Source: an uncultured Lachnospiraceae bacterium
GTDB taxonomy: Bacteria; Bacillota_A; Clostridia; Lachnospirales; Lachnospiraceae
Reading direction: 5' to 3'
Length of the DNA stretch: 15,296 nt
Assembly: GCA_910585355.1 (NCBI GenBank)
Contig: CAJUDN010000003.1
Span: forward strand, 41,705 to 57,000
Positions 5,421 to 14,413 of the stretch are shown here, in pieces. The notes beneath the pieces were generated by a model. The model ran no database searches, was not told the DNA's origin, and was given only the letters and a program-made list of their open reading frames with translations. Within the stretch, counting starts at the first letter, position 1, and every line of letters begins with the position of its first letter. Made by a program: the position numbers and the translations under genes.

Positions 5421-6764
5421 TTGGAACTTCGTCTTATGAAATGGTCCCCTACGAGGGTTCTCGTGGTGGGATACTGCACCATAATTTTTATAGGAACTGT
5501 ACTTTTGGCTCTTCCGCTGTCGGCCAAAAGCGGGAGCATGACGTCAATATCAGACGCCTTTTTTACAGCTACGTCGGCGGCCTGTGTGACAGGGCTGGTC
5601 CGGTTCGATACTTTTACCCACTGGTCTTTGTTTGGTCAGATCGTGATCCTTCTTCTGATTCAGGTGGGCGGAATGGGATTTGTGACCATCGCCTTGTTCA
5701 CACATATTTTGTCCAGACAGAAAATAGGCCTTTCTTCACGGGTCCTGATGCGGGAGGCTGTTTCTGCGCCCCAGGTGGGTGGAATTGTCAGGATGACAAG
5801 GTTCATCCTTAAGGGGACGCTTTTGATTGAAGGGCTGGGGGCTGTTTTTCTGGCGGTCTATTTCTGCCCAAGGCTGGGAGTCCTGAAGGGGATATACTAC
5901 GCTGTTTTCCATTCGGTTTCCGCCTTCTGTAACGCGGGTTTTGACCTGATGGGGGAAAAGGAGGCGTTTTCTTCTCTTACATCCCTGACCTCGAACTGGT
6001 ACGTGAATCTGGTCATTATGTTGTTGATCGTTGTGGGCGGACTGGGATTTTTTGTCTGGCAGGATCTTCTGGCTGAAAAATTCCATTTTTCCAGACTGCG
6101 GCTGCAATCAAAGCTGGTGGTGTCAGCTACGGTAATTCTTGTTTTTGGCGGAGCTTTGAGTCTGCTTCTCTTAGAGTACAGGGGAAATGCATATGAAGGG
6201 ATGCGAACTGGAGATAAGATCCTGGCCTCTTTGTTTCAGTCGGTGACCGTGAGAACCGCAGGGTTTAACACGGTGGACCTGGCGGCCCTCTCGGAAGGAA
6301 GCATTTTCTTCATGGTCTGTCTTATGCTGGTCGGCGGTTCCACCGGCTCCACAGCCGGAGGAATTAAAACCACTACGGCAGCTGTGCTTTTACTGAGCAT
6401 TTTTACTACATTTAAGAGGAAAAAGAACGTGGAATGTTTTGGACGGCGGCTGGAGGATGACATTACCAGGACCGCATCCTGTATTTTTTCTATGTACCTT
6501 GGTCTCTTGATCGTGTCTACTCTGATTATTTCAGCAGTAGAACAGCTTCCCGTTTTGACCGTTTTGTTTGAGACTGCCTCCGCGGTGGCGACGGTGGGGC
6601 TGACCCTTGGCATTACGCCTGCGCTTTCCATGGTTTCCAAGATGATTCTGGCCTTTCTTATGATCTTTGGCCGTGCAGGTTCCCTGACCATGCTTCTGGC
6701 CTTTTCATCGGACAGAATGCCGGTGGCATCGAAAAAACCGCTGGAAAAGATTCAACTTGGATAA
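5421..6764 (+). CDS. ktrB: KtrB/TrkH-type potassium channel subunit
   Basis: A 447-residue membrane protein that forms the ion pathway of a Ktr potassium uptake system. It has the four M1-P-M2 repeats of the superfamily, each with its filter segment: TSAACVTGL (T57-L59), SAFCNAGF (N171-F174), VTVRTAGF (T279-F282) and SAVATVGL (T391-L394). GGSTGSTAGGIKTTT (305-319) matches the flexible intramembrane gate loop of the third repeat. Length fits KtrB rather than longer TrkH proteins. The TTG start at 5421 has AGGA seven bases upstream; ATG 5436, five codons later, is the alternative. ktrA follows 15 bases downstream, making a two-component transporter, and a HAD phosphatase follows that. Confidence 0.93.
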   Translation: MELRLMKWSPTRVLVVGYCTIIFIGTVLLALPLSAKSGSMTSISDAFFTATSAACVTGLVRFDTFTHWSLFGQIVILLLIQVGGMGFVTIALFTHILSRQKIGLSSRVLMREAVSAPQVGGIVRMTRFILKGTLLIEGLGAVFLAVYFCPRLGVLKGIYYAVFHSVSAFCNAGFDLMGEKEAFSSLTSLTSNWYVNLVIMLLIVVGGLGFFVWQDLLAEKFHFSRLRLQSKLVVSATVILVFGGALSLLLLEYRGNAYEGMRTGDKILASLFQSVTVRTAGFNTVDLAALSEGSIFFMVCLMLVGGSTGSTAGGIKTTTAAVLLLSIFTTFKRKKNVECFGRRLEDDITRTASCIFSMYLGLLIVSTLIISAVEQLPVLTVLFETASAVATVGLTLGITPALSMVSKMILAFLMIFGRAGSLTMLLAFSSDRMPVASKKPLEKIQLG

Positions 6765-6779
6765 GAAAAGAGGACAAAG

Positions 6780-7430
6780 ATGATAAAATCTGTATTGATT
6801 ATTGGACTTGGACGTTTTGGCCGTCATATGGCCATGAAGTTTGTGGAGCAGGGAAACGATGTGATGGCAGTGGAGTTAAACGAAGAAAGGGCCGACGAGA
6901 TGGCTCCGGTGATTCGGAACCTTCAGATCGGCGACGCCACCAATGAAGATTTTCTGCGATCTTTGGGAGTGGGAAATTTTGACATCTGTGTTGTGGGAGT
7001 GGGAGACAGTTTTCAGACAGCGCTGGAAATTACTGTGCTGTTAAAGGATCTGGGGGCGCAGTATGTGGTGGCCCGGGCAACCAGGGATATTTATAAAAAG
7101 CTGCTTTTGAGAAACGGCGCCGATCATGTGGTGTATGCTGAGCGGGAGGTGGCGGAACGGCTTGCGGTCCGCTATGGTACAGGAAGCAGTGTGTTTGATT
7201 ATGTGGAACTGACGCCGGGGTACGGAATTTACGAAATTGGCCTCCCGGAGGGATGGGAAGGGCATAGTATTCTGGAAAAAGAGGTACGAACCCGGCACCA
7301 TGTGATTGTTTTGGCCATCAAACGCGGGCAGAGACTGTTCCCAATGCCTCATCCTGACTACGTGTTCGCGGAAGGAGAAACACTGATGGTTATGGGAAGC
7401 CACAAGGATATTAAAGAGCTGGCAAAATAG
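6780..7430 (+). CDS. ktrA: KtrA-type RCK regulatory subunit of potassium uptake
   Basis: A 216-residue cytosolic protein with an RCK_N (TrkA_N) Rossmann domain at about residues 1-125 and a TrkA_C domain at about 135-216. The nucleotide-binding loop is GLGRFG (9-14) and E32 ends the second strand where it would contact the adenosine ribose. Known KtrA proteins form an octameric ring that gates KtrB in response to ATP, ADP or NAD(H); C-terminal domains may bind c-di-AMP in Firmicutes, which is family knowledge rather than something seen here. GAGG precedes ATG 6780, 15 bases after ktrB, and the HAD gene follows after 11 bases, so the three are almost surely cotranscribed. Confidence 0.93.
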   Translation: MIKSVLIIGLGRFGRHMAMKFVEQGNDVMAVELNEERADEMAPVIRNLQIGDATNEDFLRSLGVGNFDICVVGVGDSFQTALEITVLLKDLGAQYVVARATRDIYKKLLLRNGADHVVYAEREVAERLAVRYGTGSSVFDYVELTPGYGIYEIGLPEGWEGHSILEKEVRTRHHVIVLAIKRGQRLFPMPHPDYVFAEGETLMVMGSHKDIKELAK

Positions 7431-7441
7431 CGGAGAGTGAT

Positions 7442-8260
7442 ATGGAAGATCTGAGAAAAAAGCTTCTGGGGGACACGGAACTGTTTGTTCTTGATATGGA
7501 CGGGACCTTTTATCTGGGAGAAAAACTACTTCCGGGGGCGCTTGATTTTGTGAGACAGGTGGAACGGATGGGGAAGCGTTATCTGTTTTTCACCAATAAT
7601 TCCTCCAAATCCCCAAAACTGTATATGGAAAAGCTGGCGGCGATGGGCTGGCCGATTGAAAGGAGCCGGATCATGACCTCCGGGGATGTGATGATTGAGT
7701 ATTTGAAAGCAAGCCGGCCGGGAAAATGCGTATATCTGGTGGGAACCCCGGCACTTGAGGAAAGCTTTCTGGAGGGAGGAATTCCTTTGGTAAAGGAACA
7801 TCCGGATGCAGTGGTGATAGGGTTTGACATGACCCTTACTTATGAAAAGCTGGAACGTGCCTGCACCTTCATAAGAAACGGAGCGGAATTTCTGGCCACG
7901 CACCTGGACATTAACTGCCCGACAGAAACCGGATTCATTCCGGACTGCGGAGCTCTGTGTGCAGCCGTTGCCCTTTCCACAGGAAAGCAGCCGAAATATG
8001 TGGGGAAACCGTTTGCAGAGACCGTGGATATGGTACTCAGAAGGACGGGAGCGCTTCGTGAAAAAACGGCGTTTGTGGGAGATAGGATTTACACAGATGT
8101 GGCCACCGGCGTAAAAAACGGGGCGAAGGGAATCCTGGTGCTGACAGGGGAGACCAGGCGTTCTGATCTTGAAAATTCGGATGTGAAGCCCGACGGGATT
8201 TTCGAGTCTCTTGGAGAGATGGGAAAGCTATTGAAGCAAATAGAAAACAAGCAACTGTGA
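7442..8260 (+). CDS. HAD-superfamily class IIA phosphatase (NagD/phosphoglycolate phosphatase-like)
   Basis: A 272-residue cytosolic hydrolase with all four HAD motifs: DMDGT with D18 and D20 (I), FFTNNSS at 49-55 (II), K189 in VGKPFAE (III) and VGDRIYTD with D214 and D219 (IV). The large cap between motifs II and III places it in subclass IIA, with NagD and 4-nitrophenylphosphatase-type enzymes. Substrate is unknown. The start ATG 7442 is preceded by GGAGAGTGAT and lies 11 bases after ktrA. The 3' end, including the stop codon, is the first unit of an imperfect 44-bp tandem duplication (8237-8324), so the present C-terminal few residues may be a recent change. Confidence 0.9.
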   Translation: MEDLRKKLLGDTELFVLDMDGTFYLGEKLLPGALDFVRQVERMGKRYLFFTNNSSKSPKLYMEKLAAMGWPIERSRIMTSGDVMIEYLKASRPGKCVYLVGTPALEESFLEGGIPLVKEHPDAVVIGFDMTLTYEKLERACTFIRNGAEFLATHLDINCPTETGFIPDCGALCAAVALSTGKQPKYVGKPFAETVDMVLRRTGALREKTAFVGDRIYTDVATGVKNGAKGILVLTGETRRSDLENSDVKPDGIFESLGEMGKLLKQIENKQL

Positions 8261-8324
8261 GATACGGAACTGTATGGAAACAATTAGAAAATAAATAATT
8301 GTGAGATATGAAATTGTCACATAA
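8237..8324 (+). repeat. Imperfect tandem duplication over the HAD stop codon
   Basis: Two adjacent 44-bp units, 8237-8280 and 8281-8324, match at about 32 of 44 positions; within the first 37 bases 30 match and most differences are transitions. Both units contain TGTGAGATA, so the stop TGA at 8258-8260 is mirrored by TGA at 8302-8304. The second unit runs directly into repeat copy B. Confidence 0.7.
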
Positions 8325-8422
8325 AACTATGAGAAACACGCTTTGCGAATTTCTCAAGTTATCGCGGCAGTCGCCAAGGTCTCGTGCAAGCACGGACTTT
8401 GGTTCGTTGATCGCGTAAATAA
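8324..8422. repeat. Dispersed two-hairpin intergenic repeat, copy B
   Basis: The partner of copy A at 721-819, in the same orientation. Hairpin 1 pairs AACT (8325-8328) with AGTT (8357-8360) and TGAGAAA (8330-8336) with TTTCTCA (8350-8356), leaving a one-base bulge that copy A lacks; the CGC-TTT-GCG cap is unchanged. Hairpin 2 pairs GCCAAGGT (8373-8380) with ACTTTGGT (8396-8403); its one stem change (final C to T) still pairs as G-T, and the loop changes from CCAG to CAAG. It lies at the end of the ktrB-ktrA-HAD unit, just before its terminator. Confidence 0.8.
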
Positions 8423-8426
8423 CATG

Positions 8427-8460
8427 AAAAAGCTCCTGCCTGATACGGCGGGAGCTTTTT
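8427..8460 (+). terminator. Strong terminator of the ktrB-ktrA-HAD operon
   Basis: GCTCCTGCC (8432-8440) pairs with GGCGGGAGC (8447-8455) with loop TGATAC and flanking A-run/T-run. Both flanks are symmetric, so it could stop transcription from either side. Confidence 0.9.
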
Positions 8461-8715
8461 CACAAAATACTAAAAAGGGGGATGTAAGAGTTACTACATG
8501 GTTGCTTATATGTAAATCCAGCCCCATAAGGGATGGAAGAATTGTTTGGCGAGTCCGACTGCCTTTGCGCGCTGATTGCTGTCGGCCTCTTGTTTTTTGT
8601 TATAGCTAAAGTATACTGGATAAATGTGTCTTAAGTATGGAGAATCTATAAAAGGAAAATAAAAAAACAAGAGCAAATCATACGAAAAATAAAGAGTTTT
8701 TTAATACTTTTTTTC
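8461..8715. other. Gene-free stretch between operons
   Basis: No open frame with a ribosome site is visible. One possible hairpin, GAG-CCGAC (8551-8559) with GTCGG-CTC (8581-8589), is followed by TTGTTTTTTG and could be a weak terminator, but its loop is 21 bases. A TATACT at 8612-8617 has a poor TTGTTT 16 bases upstream. The segment 8640-8715 is very A/T-rich with alternating A- and T-tracts and may serve as an upstream element for the promoter at 8716. Confidence 0.4.
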
Positions 8716-8744
8716 TTGTACGGGCGGATACCGGATGATATACT
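8716..8744 (+). promoter_or_regulatory. Promoter of the lipoprotein gene
   Basis: TTGTAC (8716-8721) and TATACT (8739-8744) are separated by exactly 17 bases, preceded by A/T tracts. Transcription should start near 8751, giving a leader of about 234 bases before the ATG at 8985. Confidence 0.65.
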
Positions 8745-8750
8745 ATGAAA

Positions 8751-8984
8751 GTTCGACGCTCCGGCGCTGAACGTGCGAAAACGGGGCCGTGAAGCGGCAT
8801 CTTCCATTTCCGTTTTCTGCACATCCGCCGGAGGCTCATAGTAAACGCTTTCATTCATGGTGGCGCCTGATGGCAGGCATGGTGGTTTACTATGAAAGCT
8901 CCGGACGGCGCCCCGGATTACGAATACAGGCGGCGATTGAGGGAGTGCGAAGTCCGGCTGATTTTATGAGGAGAGTGGTAAATT
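8751..8984 (+). promoter_or_regulatory. Long structured 5' leader of the lipoprotein gene
   Basis: Two large hairpins occupy the leader. The first pairs GAAAACGG (8777-8784) with CCGTTTTC (8810-8817), extended by TGC/GCA, and holds an inner GCCG/CGGC stem (8786-8798). The second pairs CCGGAG and TCATAGTAAAC (8828-8846) with GTTTACTATGA and CTCCGG (8885-8904), holding an inner GCCTG/CAGGC stem at about 8865-8879. A copy of TACTATGAAAG also overlaps the -10 box at 8741. No known riboswitch class is recognised. The ribosome site GAGGAGAG at 8968-8975 is outside both hairpins. Confidence 0.5.
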
Positions 8985-9560
8985 ATGAAGAAAAAAATCT
9001 TACTGGTTTTATCTGTATGTGCAATGGTATCAGTGACAGCGGCCTGCGGTTCGAAAGGTACAGCAAATGGAAATACGACGGCAGCGGTGGAAACGGAGAC
9101 GAAGAAAACGCAGCCTCCGGTCAAGCCTGACCTTTCCAAGGTGGATCCCAAGGAAGCGCTTGGGCCTGGCGCTTTCGAGGAGGAAGAGGAGCAGGGGAAC
9201 CCGGCGGGGATGGAAAATCAGAATTTTTCTGATCTGGAAAAGTCCGAATATAAAGAATTTGCGAGACAGGTAATTGCCGCCATTACAGAGAAAGATATGG
9301 AAGCGCTGGCTGATCTTTTGCATTATCCGGTCTATGTTTCTGCTTTAGAAGAGAACGGAGGAATGGTTGACGATAGGGAAACATTTCTGGCCCAGGATCC
9401 GGATGTGATTTTTGACGAGGAGCTGATTGCCGCCATGGAAAAAGTAGATGTTGAGACACTTGAGCCGGTTATGGCAGGCGTTGTACTCGGTGATGAAACT
9501 CCCAATGTGATTGTGAACTCCATGGACGGGGAGCTTGGTGTGATGGGGATTAATTATTAA
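8985..9560 (+). CDS. Small lipoprotein with an NTF2-like C-terminal domain
   Basis: A 191-residue secreted lipoprotein. The signal peptide KKKILLVLSVCAMVSVTAA ends in a lipobox with acceptor C21, so it should be anchored to the outer face of the membrane. Residues 22-80 are a low-complexity linker rich in T, E, P and K with an acidic EEEEE run. Residues about 85-191 look like a compact alpha/beta domain with the pattern AAITEKDMEALADLLHYPV, then strands ending in a repeated G-V-x-G-x motif, which resembles NTF2/SnoaL-like folds; this is a pattern impression, not a firm family call. Function is unknown. It is monocistronic between its own promoter and the hairpin at 9576. Confidence 0.85.
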   Translation: MKKKILLVLSVCAMVSVTAACGSKGTANGNTTAAVETETKKTQPPVKPDLSKVDPKEALGPGAFEEEEEQGNPAGMENQNFSDLEKSEYKEFARQVIAAITEKDMEALADLLHYPVYVSALEENGGMVDDRETFLAQDPDVIFDEELIAAMEKVDVETLEPVMAGVVLGDETPNVIVNSMDGELGVMGINY

Positions 9561-9575
9561 GTATATGAAAATGGT

Positions 9576-9626
9576 GAAGAGGGCCGCTGCAGGAAGATAT
9601 GCAGGCCCTCTTCCTTCAATTCTTTT
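9576..9626 (+). terminator. Terminator after the lipoprotein gene
   Basis: A perfect 10-bp stem GAAGAGGGCC (9576-9585) with GGCCCTCTTC (9604-9613), extended inward by TGCA/TGCA, is followed by a moderately T-rich CTTCAATTCTTTT. The T-tract is imperfect but the hairpin is very strong. Confidence 0.7.
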
Positions 9627-9747
9627 ACAGCTTTCTGAGCCTGATTTCCTGTAAATCCTGATTTTTCATAAGTTCCTCCTGCGTCATTGCAGAATGCGCT
9701 TCTAACTGGTTCAATACATCCCGCTTTTTTTGTCTGGTTAAAAAACA
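9625..9747 (-). pseudogene. Possible 3' remnant of a decayed gene
   Basis: On the minus strand a 40-codon frame reads plausibly as protein: FLTRQKKRDVLNQLEAH, then MTQEELMKNQDLQEIRLRKL before TAA at 9625. It is hydrophilic and helix-like, like the cytosolic tail of a membrane protein. Upstream it is closed by a stop, with no ATG and ribosome site that would make it an intact gene. The codon pattern looks more coding than the longer overlapping frame at 9557-9748. I do not recognise the family. Confidence 0.25.
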
Positions 9748-9913
9748 TTAATTCGACATTCCTGGGTTTCCCATATTACGGAGGTTTACTAATGATATTA
9801 AAATAACGATATACTTTCACAAAATCCACGATTTTTGCTATTTTATACAAAGAACTTCTAACTTCTTTCAGATAATTTTAAAAATTAATATATAAGAAAA
9901 GGATGGTTAGAAA
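9748..9913. other. AT-rich gene-free spacer upstream of the atp promoter
   Basis: The stretch is strongly A/T-rich and holds no credible gene. AAAGAA and TTCTTT around 9850-9870 form a small inverted repeat. A well-placed GGAGG precedes an ATG at 9792 that reads only four codons. The A/T content near 9870-9900 could help the adjacent promoter. Confidence 0.35.
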
Positions 9914-9942
9914 TGGACAAAATTGTAAATATTTAGTATAAT
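9914..9942 (+). promoter_or_regulatory. Promoter of the atp operon
   Basis: TGGACA (9914-9919) and a perfect TATAAT (9937-9942) have a 17-base spacer in A/T-rich DNA. A start near 9950 gives a leader of about 30 bases before atpZ. It is the best promoter in the window, in keeping with high ATP synthase expression. Confidence 0.8.
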
Positions 9943-9978
9943 GGGTTCAGACTGGTTTTTTTCGGGAAGGAGAAAGCG

Positions 9979-10290
9979 TTGCGTCGGAAAAAAAGTGGAT
10001 TGGAAAATCTGGTGTTGATTACCCAGCTCGGGCTGAATGTGGTGACTGCCGTATTCTTATGCGTGGCGGCGGGAATTTTTCTGGACCGCAGATTTGGTAC
10101 CAGCCTGGTCCTCCCTTTCCTGATTCTTGGCATTCTGTCCGGCGGTTTAAGCGCTTATAAGACTGTAAAGAACATGATAGACAGGGAAAAGGCCGAGAAT
10201 GAAAAGGAAATGAAGCGGCAGATTATGGACTGGGAAAAACGCTATGGAACCGGAGACGGAAATGGCAGGAATAAACGGAAGGGATGGTGA
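9979..10290 (+). CDS. atpZ: AtpZ/AtpI-like small membrane protein (ATPase_gene1)
   Basis: A 103-residue protein with two membrane segments at about 12-32 and 43-62, joined by the signature FLDRRFGTS, then a charged C-terminal helix. This matches the AtpZ (PF09527) pattern of small proteins at the head of ATP synthase operons, implicated with AtpI in ATP synthase assembly or divalent-cation handling in other species. The start is TTG 9979 with AAGGAG six bases upstream; no ATG precedes the conserved core. It ends five bases before the next gene. Confidence 0.82.
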   Translation: MRRKKSGLENLVLITQLGLNVVTAVFLCVAAGIFLDRRFGTSLVLPFLILGILSGGLSAYKTVKNMIDREKAENEKEMKRQIMDWEKRYGTGDGNGRNKRKGW

Positions 10291-10295
10291 CCGGT

Positions 10296-10697
10296 ATGAG
10301 TGAGGAAACAAAACGGCAGGTCGTCGAGATGTCCGTGGGAATTGTAGCCCATAACCTGGTGATTTTTCTTGTGTGTCTGATTTGGTTTCGGTCTCTCTCC
10401 AATTTTCTGGGAGTTTTGGCGGGTATGGCGGCGGCGATTCTTTCCCTGTGCAGCATGGCCTATTCCACGGAGCTTTGCGTGGATGCCGCCGACGAAAACT
10501 ATGCACAACGGAAAATGACCATTCACGCCGTATGCCGAAGCCTTTTGCTTTTTGCACTGATGGCGTTTTTATGGAAATTTACAGAAATTAACTTTTTTAC
10601 TGTGGTTCTGGGAATACTGGGACTTAAGACGGGAGCCTATCTGTATCCCGCCGTACACAAATTCATGAACCATAAGGTCTACAATCACAGGGCCTGA
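10296..10697 (+). CDS. atpI: ATP synthase subunit I-like protein
   Basis: A 133-residue protein with four hydrophobic segments (about 14-32, 36-54, 78-95 and 100-117). It falls where atpI lies in atp operons, between atpZ and atpB, and has the length and four-helix layout of the ATP synthase I family; sequence motifs are weak in this family, so the call rests largely on context. AtpI is reported to aid c-ring assembly. ATG 10296 has GGTGA five bases upstream. An in-frame ATG at 10284 overlaps the atpZ stop, but its GGAAGGG site abuts it with no spacing, so I prefer the later start. Confidence 0.75.
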   Translation: MSEETKRQVVEMSVGIVAHNLVIFLVCLIWFRSLSNFLGVLAGMAAAILSLCSMAYSTELCVDAADENYAQRKMTIHAVCRSLLLFALMAFLWKFTEINFFTVVLGILGLKTGAYLYPAVHKFMNHKVYNHRA

Positions 10698-10742
10698 ATG
10701 GGATAAATGCTTTAAGGATACTGAAAGAAAGGAGGAGAAACA

Positions 10743-11435
10743 ATGGGTGGTGGCAGTGAAGCGGATTTTATGATACACGGAGTCGTGAAATACACTCTGT
10801 TCGGCCAGGAGCTATGGCTCACAACGACCACAGTGGGAATGACAGTTATTACGATCGTTCTGTTGATTCTGGCCTTTGCCGCGAATCGTACCATGAAAAA
10901 AGCAACGGATGTACCGGGGACTTTCCAGAATATCATTGAATTGGGGATGGAAATGCTGGAAAGTATGACCACAGGAATCCTTGGGAAAGAAGCCAGACGC
11001 TTTGCTAATTATATTGGCACTATTTTTCTGTTCATCCTGTTCTGCAATCTGAGCGGTTTGATGGGACTTCGAACCGTGACGGCGGATTTTGGCGTGACGT
11101 TCCTTTTGGGACTTGTCACATTTGCCATTGTGCAGTATCAGGGAATCAAGAATCATGGAGTCGGACACTTTACAGGATTATTTAAACCCCTTCCGGTTTT
11201 GTTCCCGATCAATTTGATCGGTGAATTTGCAAACCCGATTTCCATATCGCTCCGTCTGTTCGCGAATATGCTTTCAGGCGTGATCATTCTGGGACTCTGG
11301 TATGGGATGCTGCCGATTTTAGCAAAAATCGGTATTCCGGCAGCGCTTCATGTGTACTGTGACTTGTTTTCAGGATGTATCCAGACATATGTATTCTGTA
11401 TGCTCACTATGGTATACGTCAATGATAAGCTTTAA
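10743..11435 (+). CDS. atpB: ATP synthase F0 subunit a
   Basis: A 230-residue polytopic membrane protein, the stator half-channel of the F-type ATP synthase. The essential arginine is R171 in SISLRLFANMLSG, on the long helix facing the c ring. PINLIGEFANP precedes it, as in other a subunits. AAAGGAGG lies about eight bases before ATG 10743. Next is atpE after a 60-base gap that contains a small hairpin. Confidence 0.95.
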   Translation: MGGGSEADFMIHGVVKYTLFGQELWLTTTTVGMTVITIVLLILAFAANRTMKKATDVPGTFQNIIELGMEMLESMTTGILGKEARRFANYIGTIFLFILFCNLSGLMGLRTVTADFGVTFLLGLVTFAIVQYQGIKNHGVGHFTGLFKPLPVLFPINLIGEFANPISISLRLFANMLSGVIILGLWYGMLPILAKIGIPAALHVYCDLFSGCIQTYVFCMLTMVYVNDKL

Positions 11436-11750
<315 letters not shown>

Positions 11751-11800
11751 TTCAGACGGTTTTTAACCGGACATAGACGAAAAGGAGGCGAGACTTAACC

Positions 11801-12303
11801 TTGGAACGGTTAATAAATTTTGACCCTCAATGGATAAATGATGTCGTTATCACAGGCGTCAATATTTTCATCCTGTTTTTTGCCATGTCATATCTCCTGT
11901 TTGATCCGGCCAGAGCATTCCTGGAGAAGCGGAGACAGAAGATTGCAAATGACCTGGAAACCGCAAAGAACAGCAAAGAAGACGCTGTGGCTTTAAAGGC
12001 GGAATATGAAGACAGACTGAAAGCCATTAATAAAGAAGCAGAGCAGATTATGGACGAGGCCAGAAAGAAAGCCAAGAAGCAGGAAGCGGAAATTCTTGCC
12101 GAGGCCCGTGAAGAGGCTGGAAGAATCCTCGAAAGAGCCAACAGGGAAATTGATCTGGAGAGGAAGAAGGCTCTGGAGGATGTGAAAACGGAGATTGTCT
12201 CCATCGCAGCCATGATGGCAGGGAAGGCCGTTGCCGCTTCTATGGATGTCAGGATTCAGGATTCCCTGATTGAGGAGACCTTAAAAGAAATGGGTGAGAG
12301 CAC

Positions 12304-12316
<13 letters not shown>
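11801..12316 (+). CDS. atpF: ATP synthase F0 subunit b
   Basis: A 171-residue peripheral-stalk protein: one N-terminal membrane helix at about 14-34 (VVITGVNIFILFFAMSYLLF), then a long charged helix rich in K, E, A and R that dimerises as a coiled coil. The start is TTG 11801, giving MERLINFDPQ. AAGGAGG at 11782-11788 is 12 bases upstream, longer than ideal, but later ATGs would remove the conserved N-terminus. It overlaps atpH by 13 bases. Confidence 0.92.
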
Positions 12317-14398
<2,082 letters not shown>

Positions 14399-14413
14399 GG
14401 CAGGTGATGAATC

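Noticed and set aside
8037..8393. A 118-codon minus-strand frame ending opposite the HAD gene
   Set aside because: Its first third is the translated repeat copy B and the rest is antisense to the HAD gene; no ribosome site or family pattern.
8551..8598. Hairpin with T-tract as a terminator of an unseen small RNA
   Set aside because: The loop is 21 bases and the stem has a mismatch; no promoter for such an RNA is visible after the strong terminator at 8427-8460.
8789..9130. A 113-codon plus-strand frame overlapping the lipoprotein start
   Set aside because: It crosses both leader hairpins and overlaps the signal peptide in another frame; no suitable ribosome site.
9557..9748. A 63-codon minus-strand frame after the lipoprotein gene
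   Set aside because: It reads straight through the terminator hairpin, its start has poor spacing to any ribosome site, and another frame of the same strand looks more coding.
9792..9806. Four-codon micro-ORF with a good GGAGG upstream
   Set aside because: Only M-I-L-K in A/T-rich DNA, with no downstream gene on the same transcript to regulate within reach; probably chance.
11827..12213. A 128-codon minus-strand frame opposite atpF
   Set aside because: Serine- and alanine-rich shadow of the lysine/glutamate-rich b subunit helix; a common antisense artefact.
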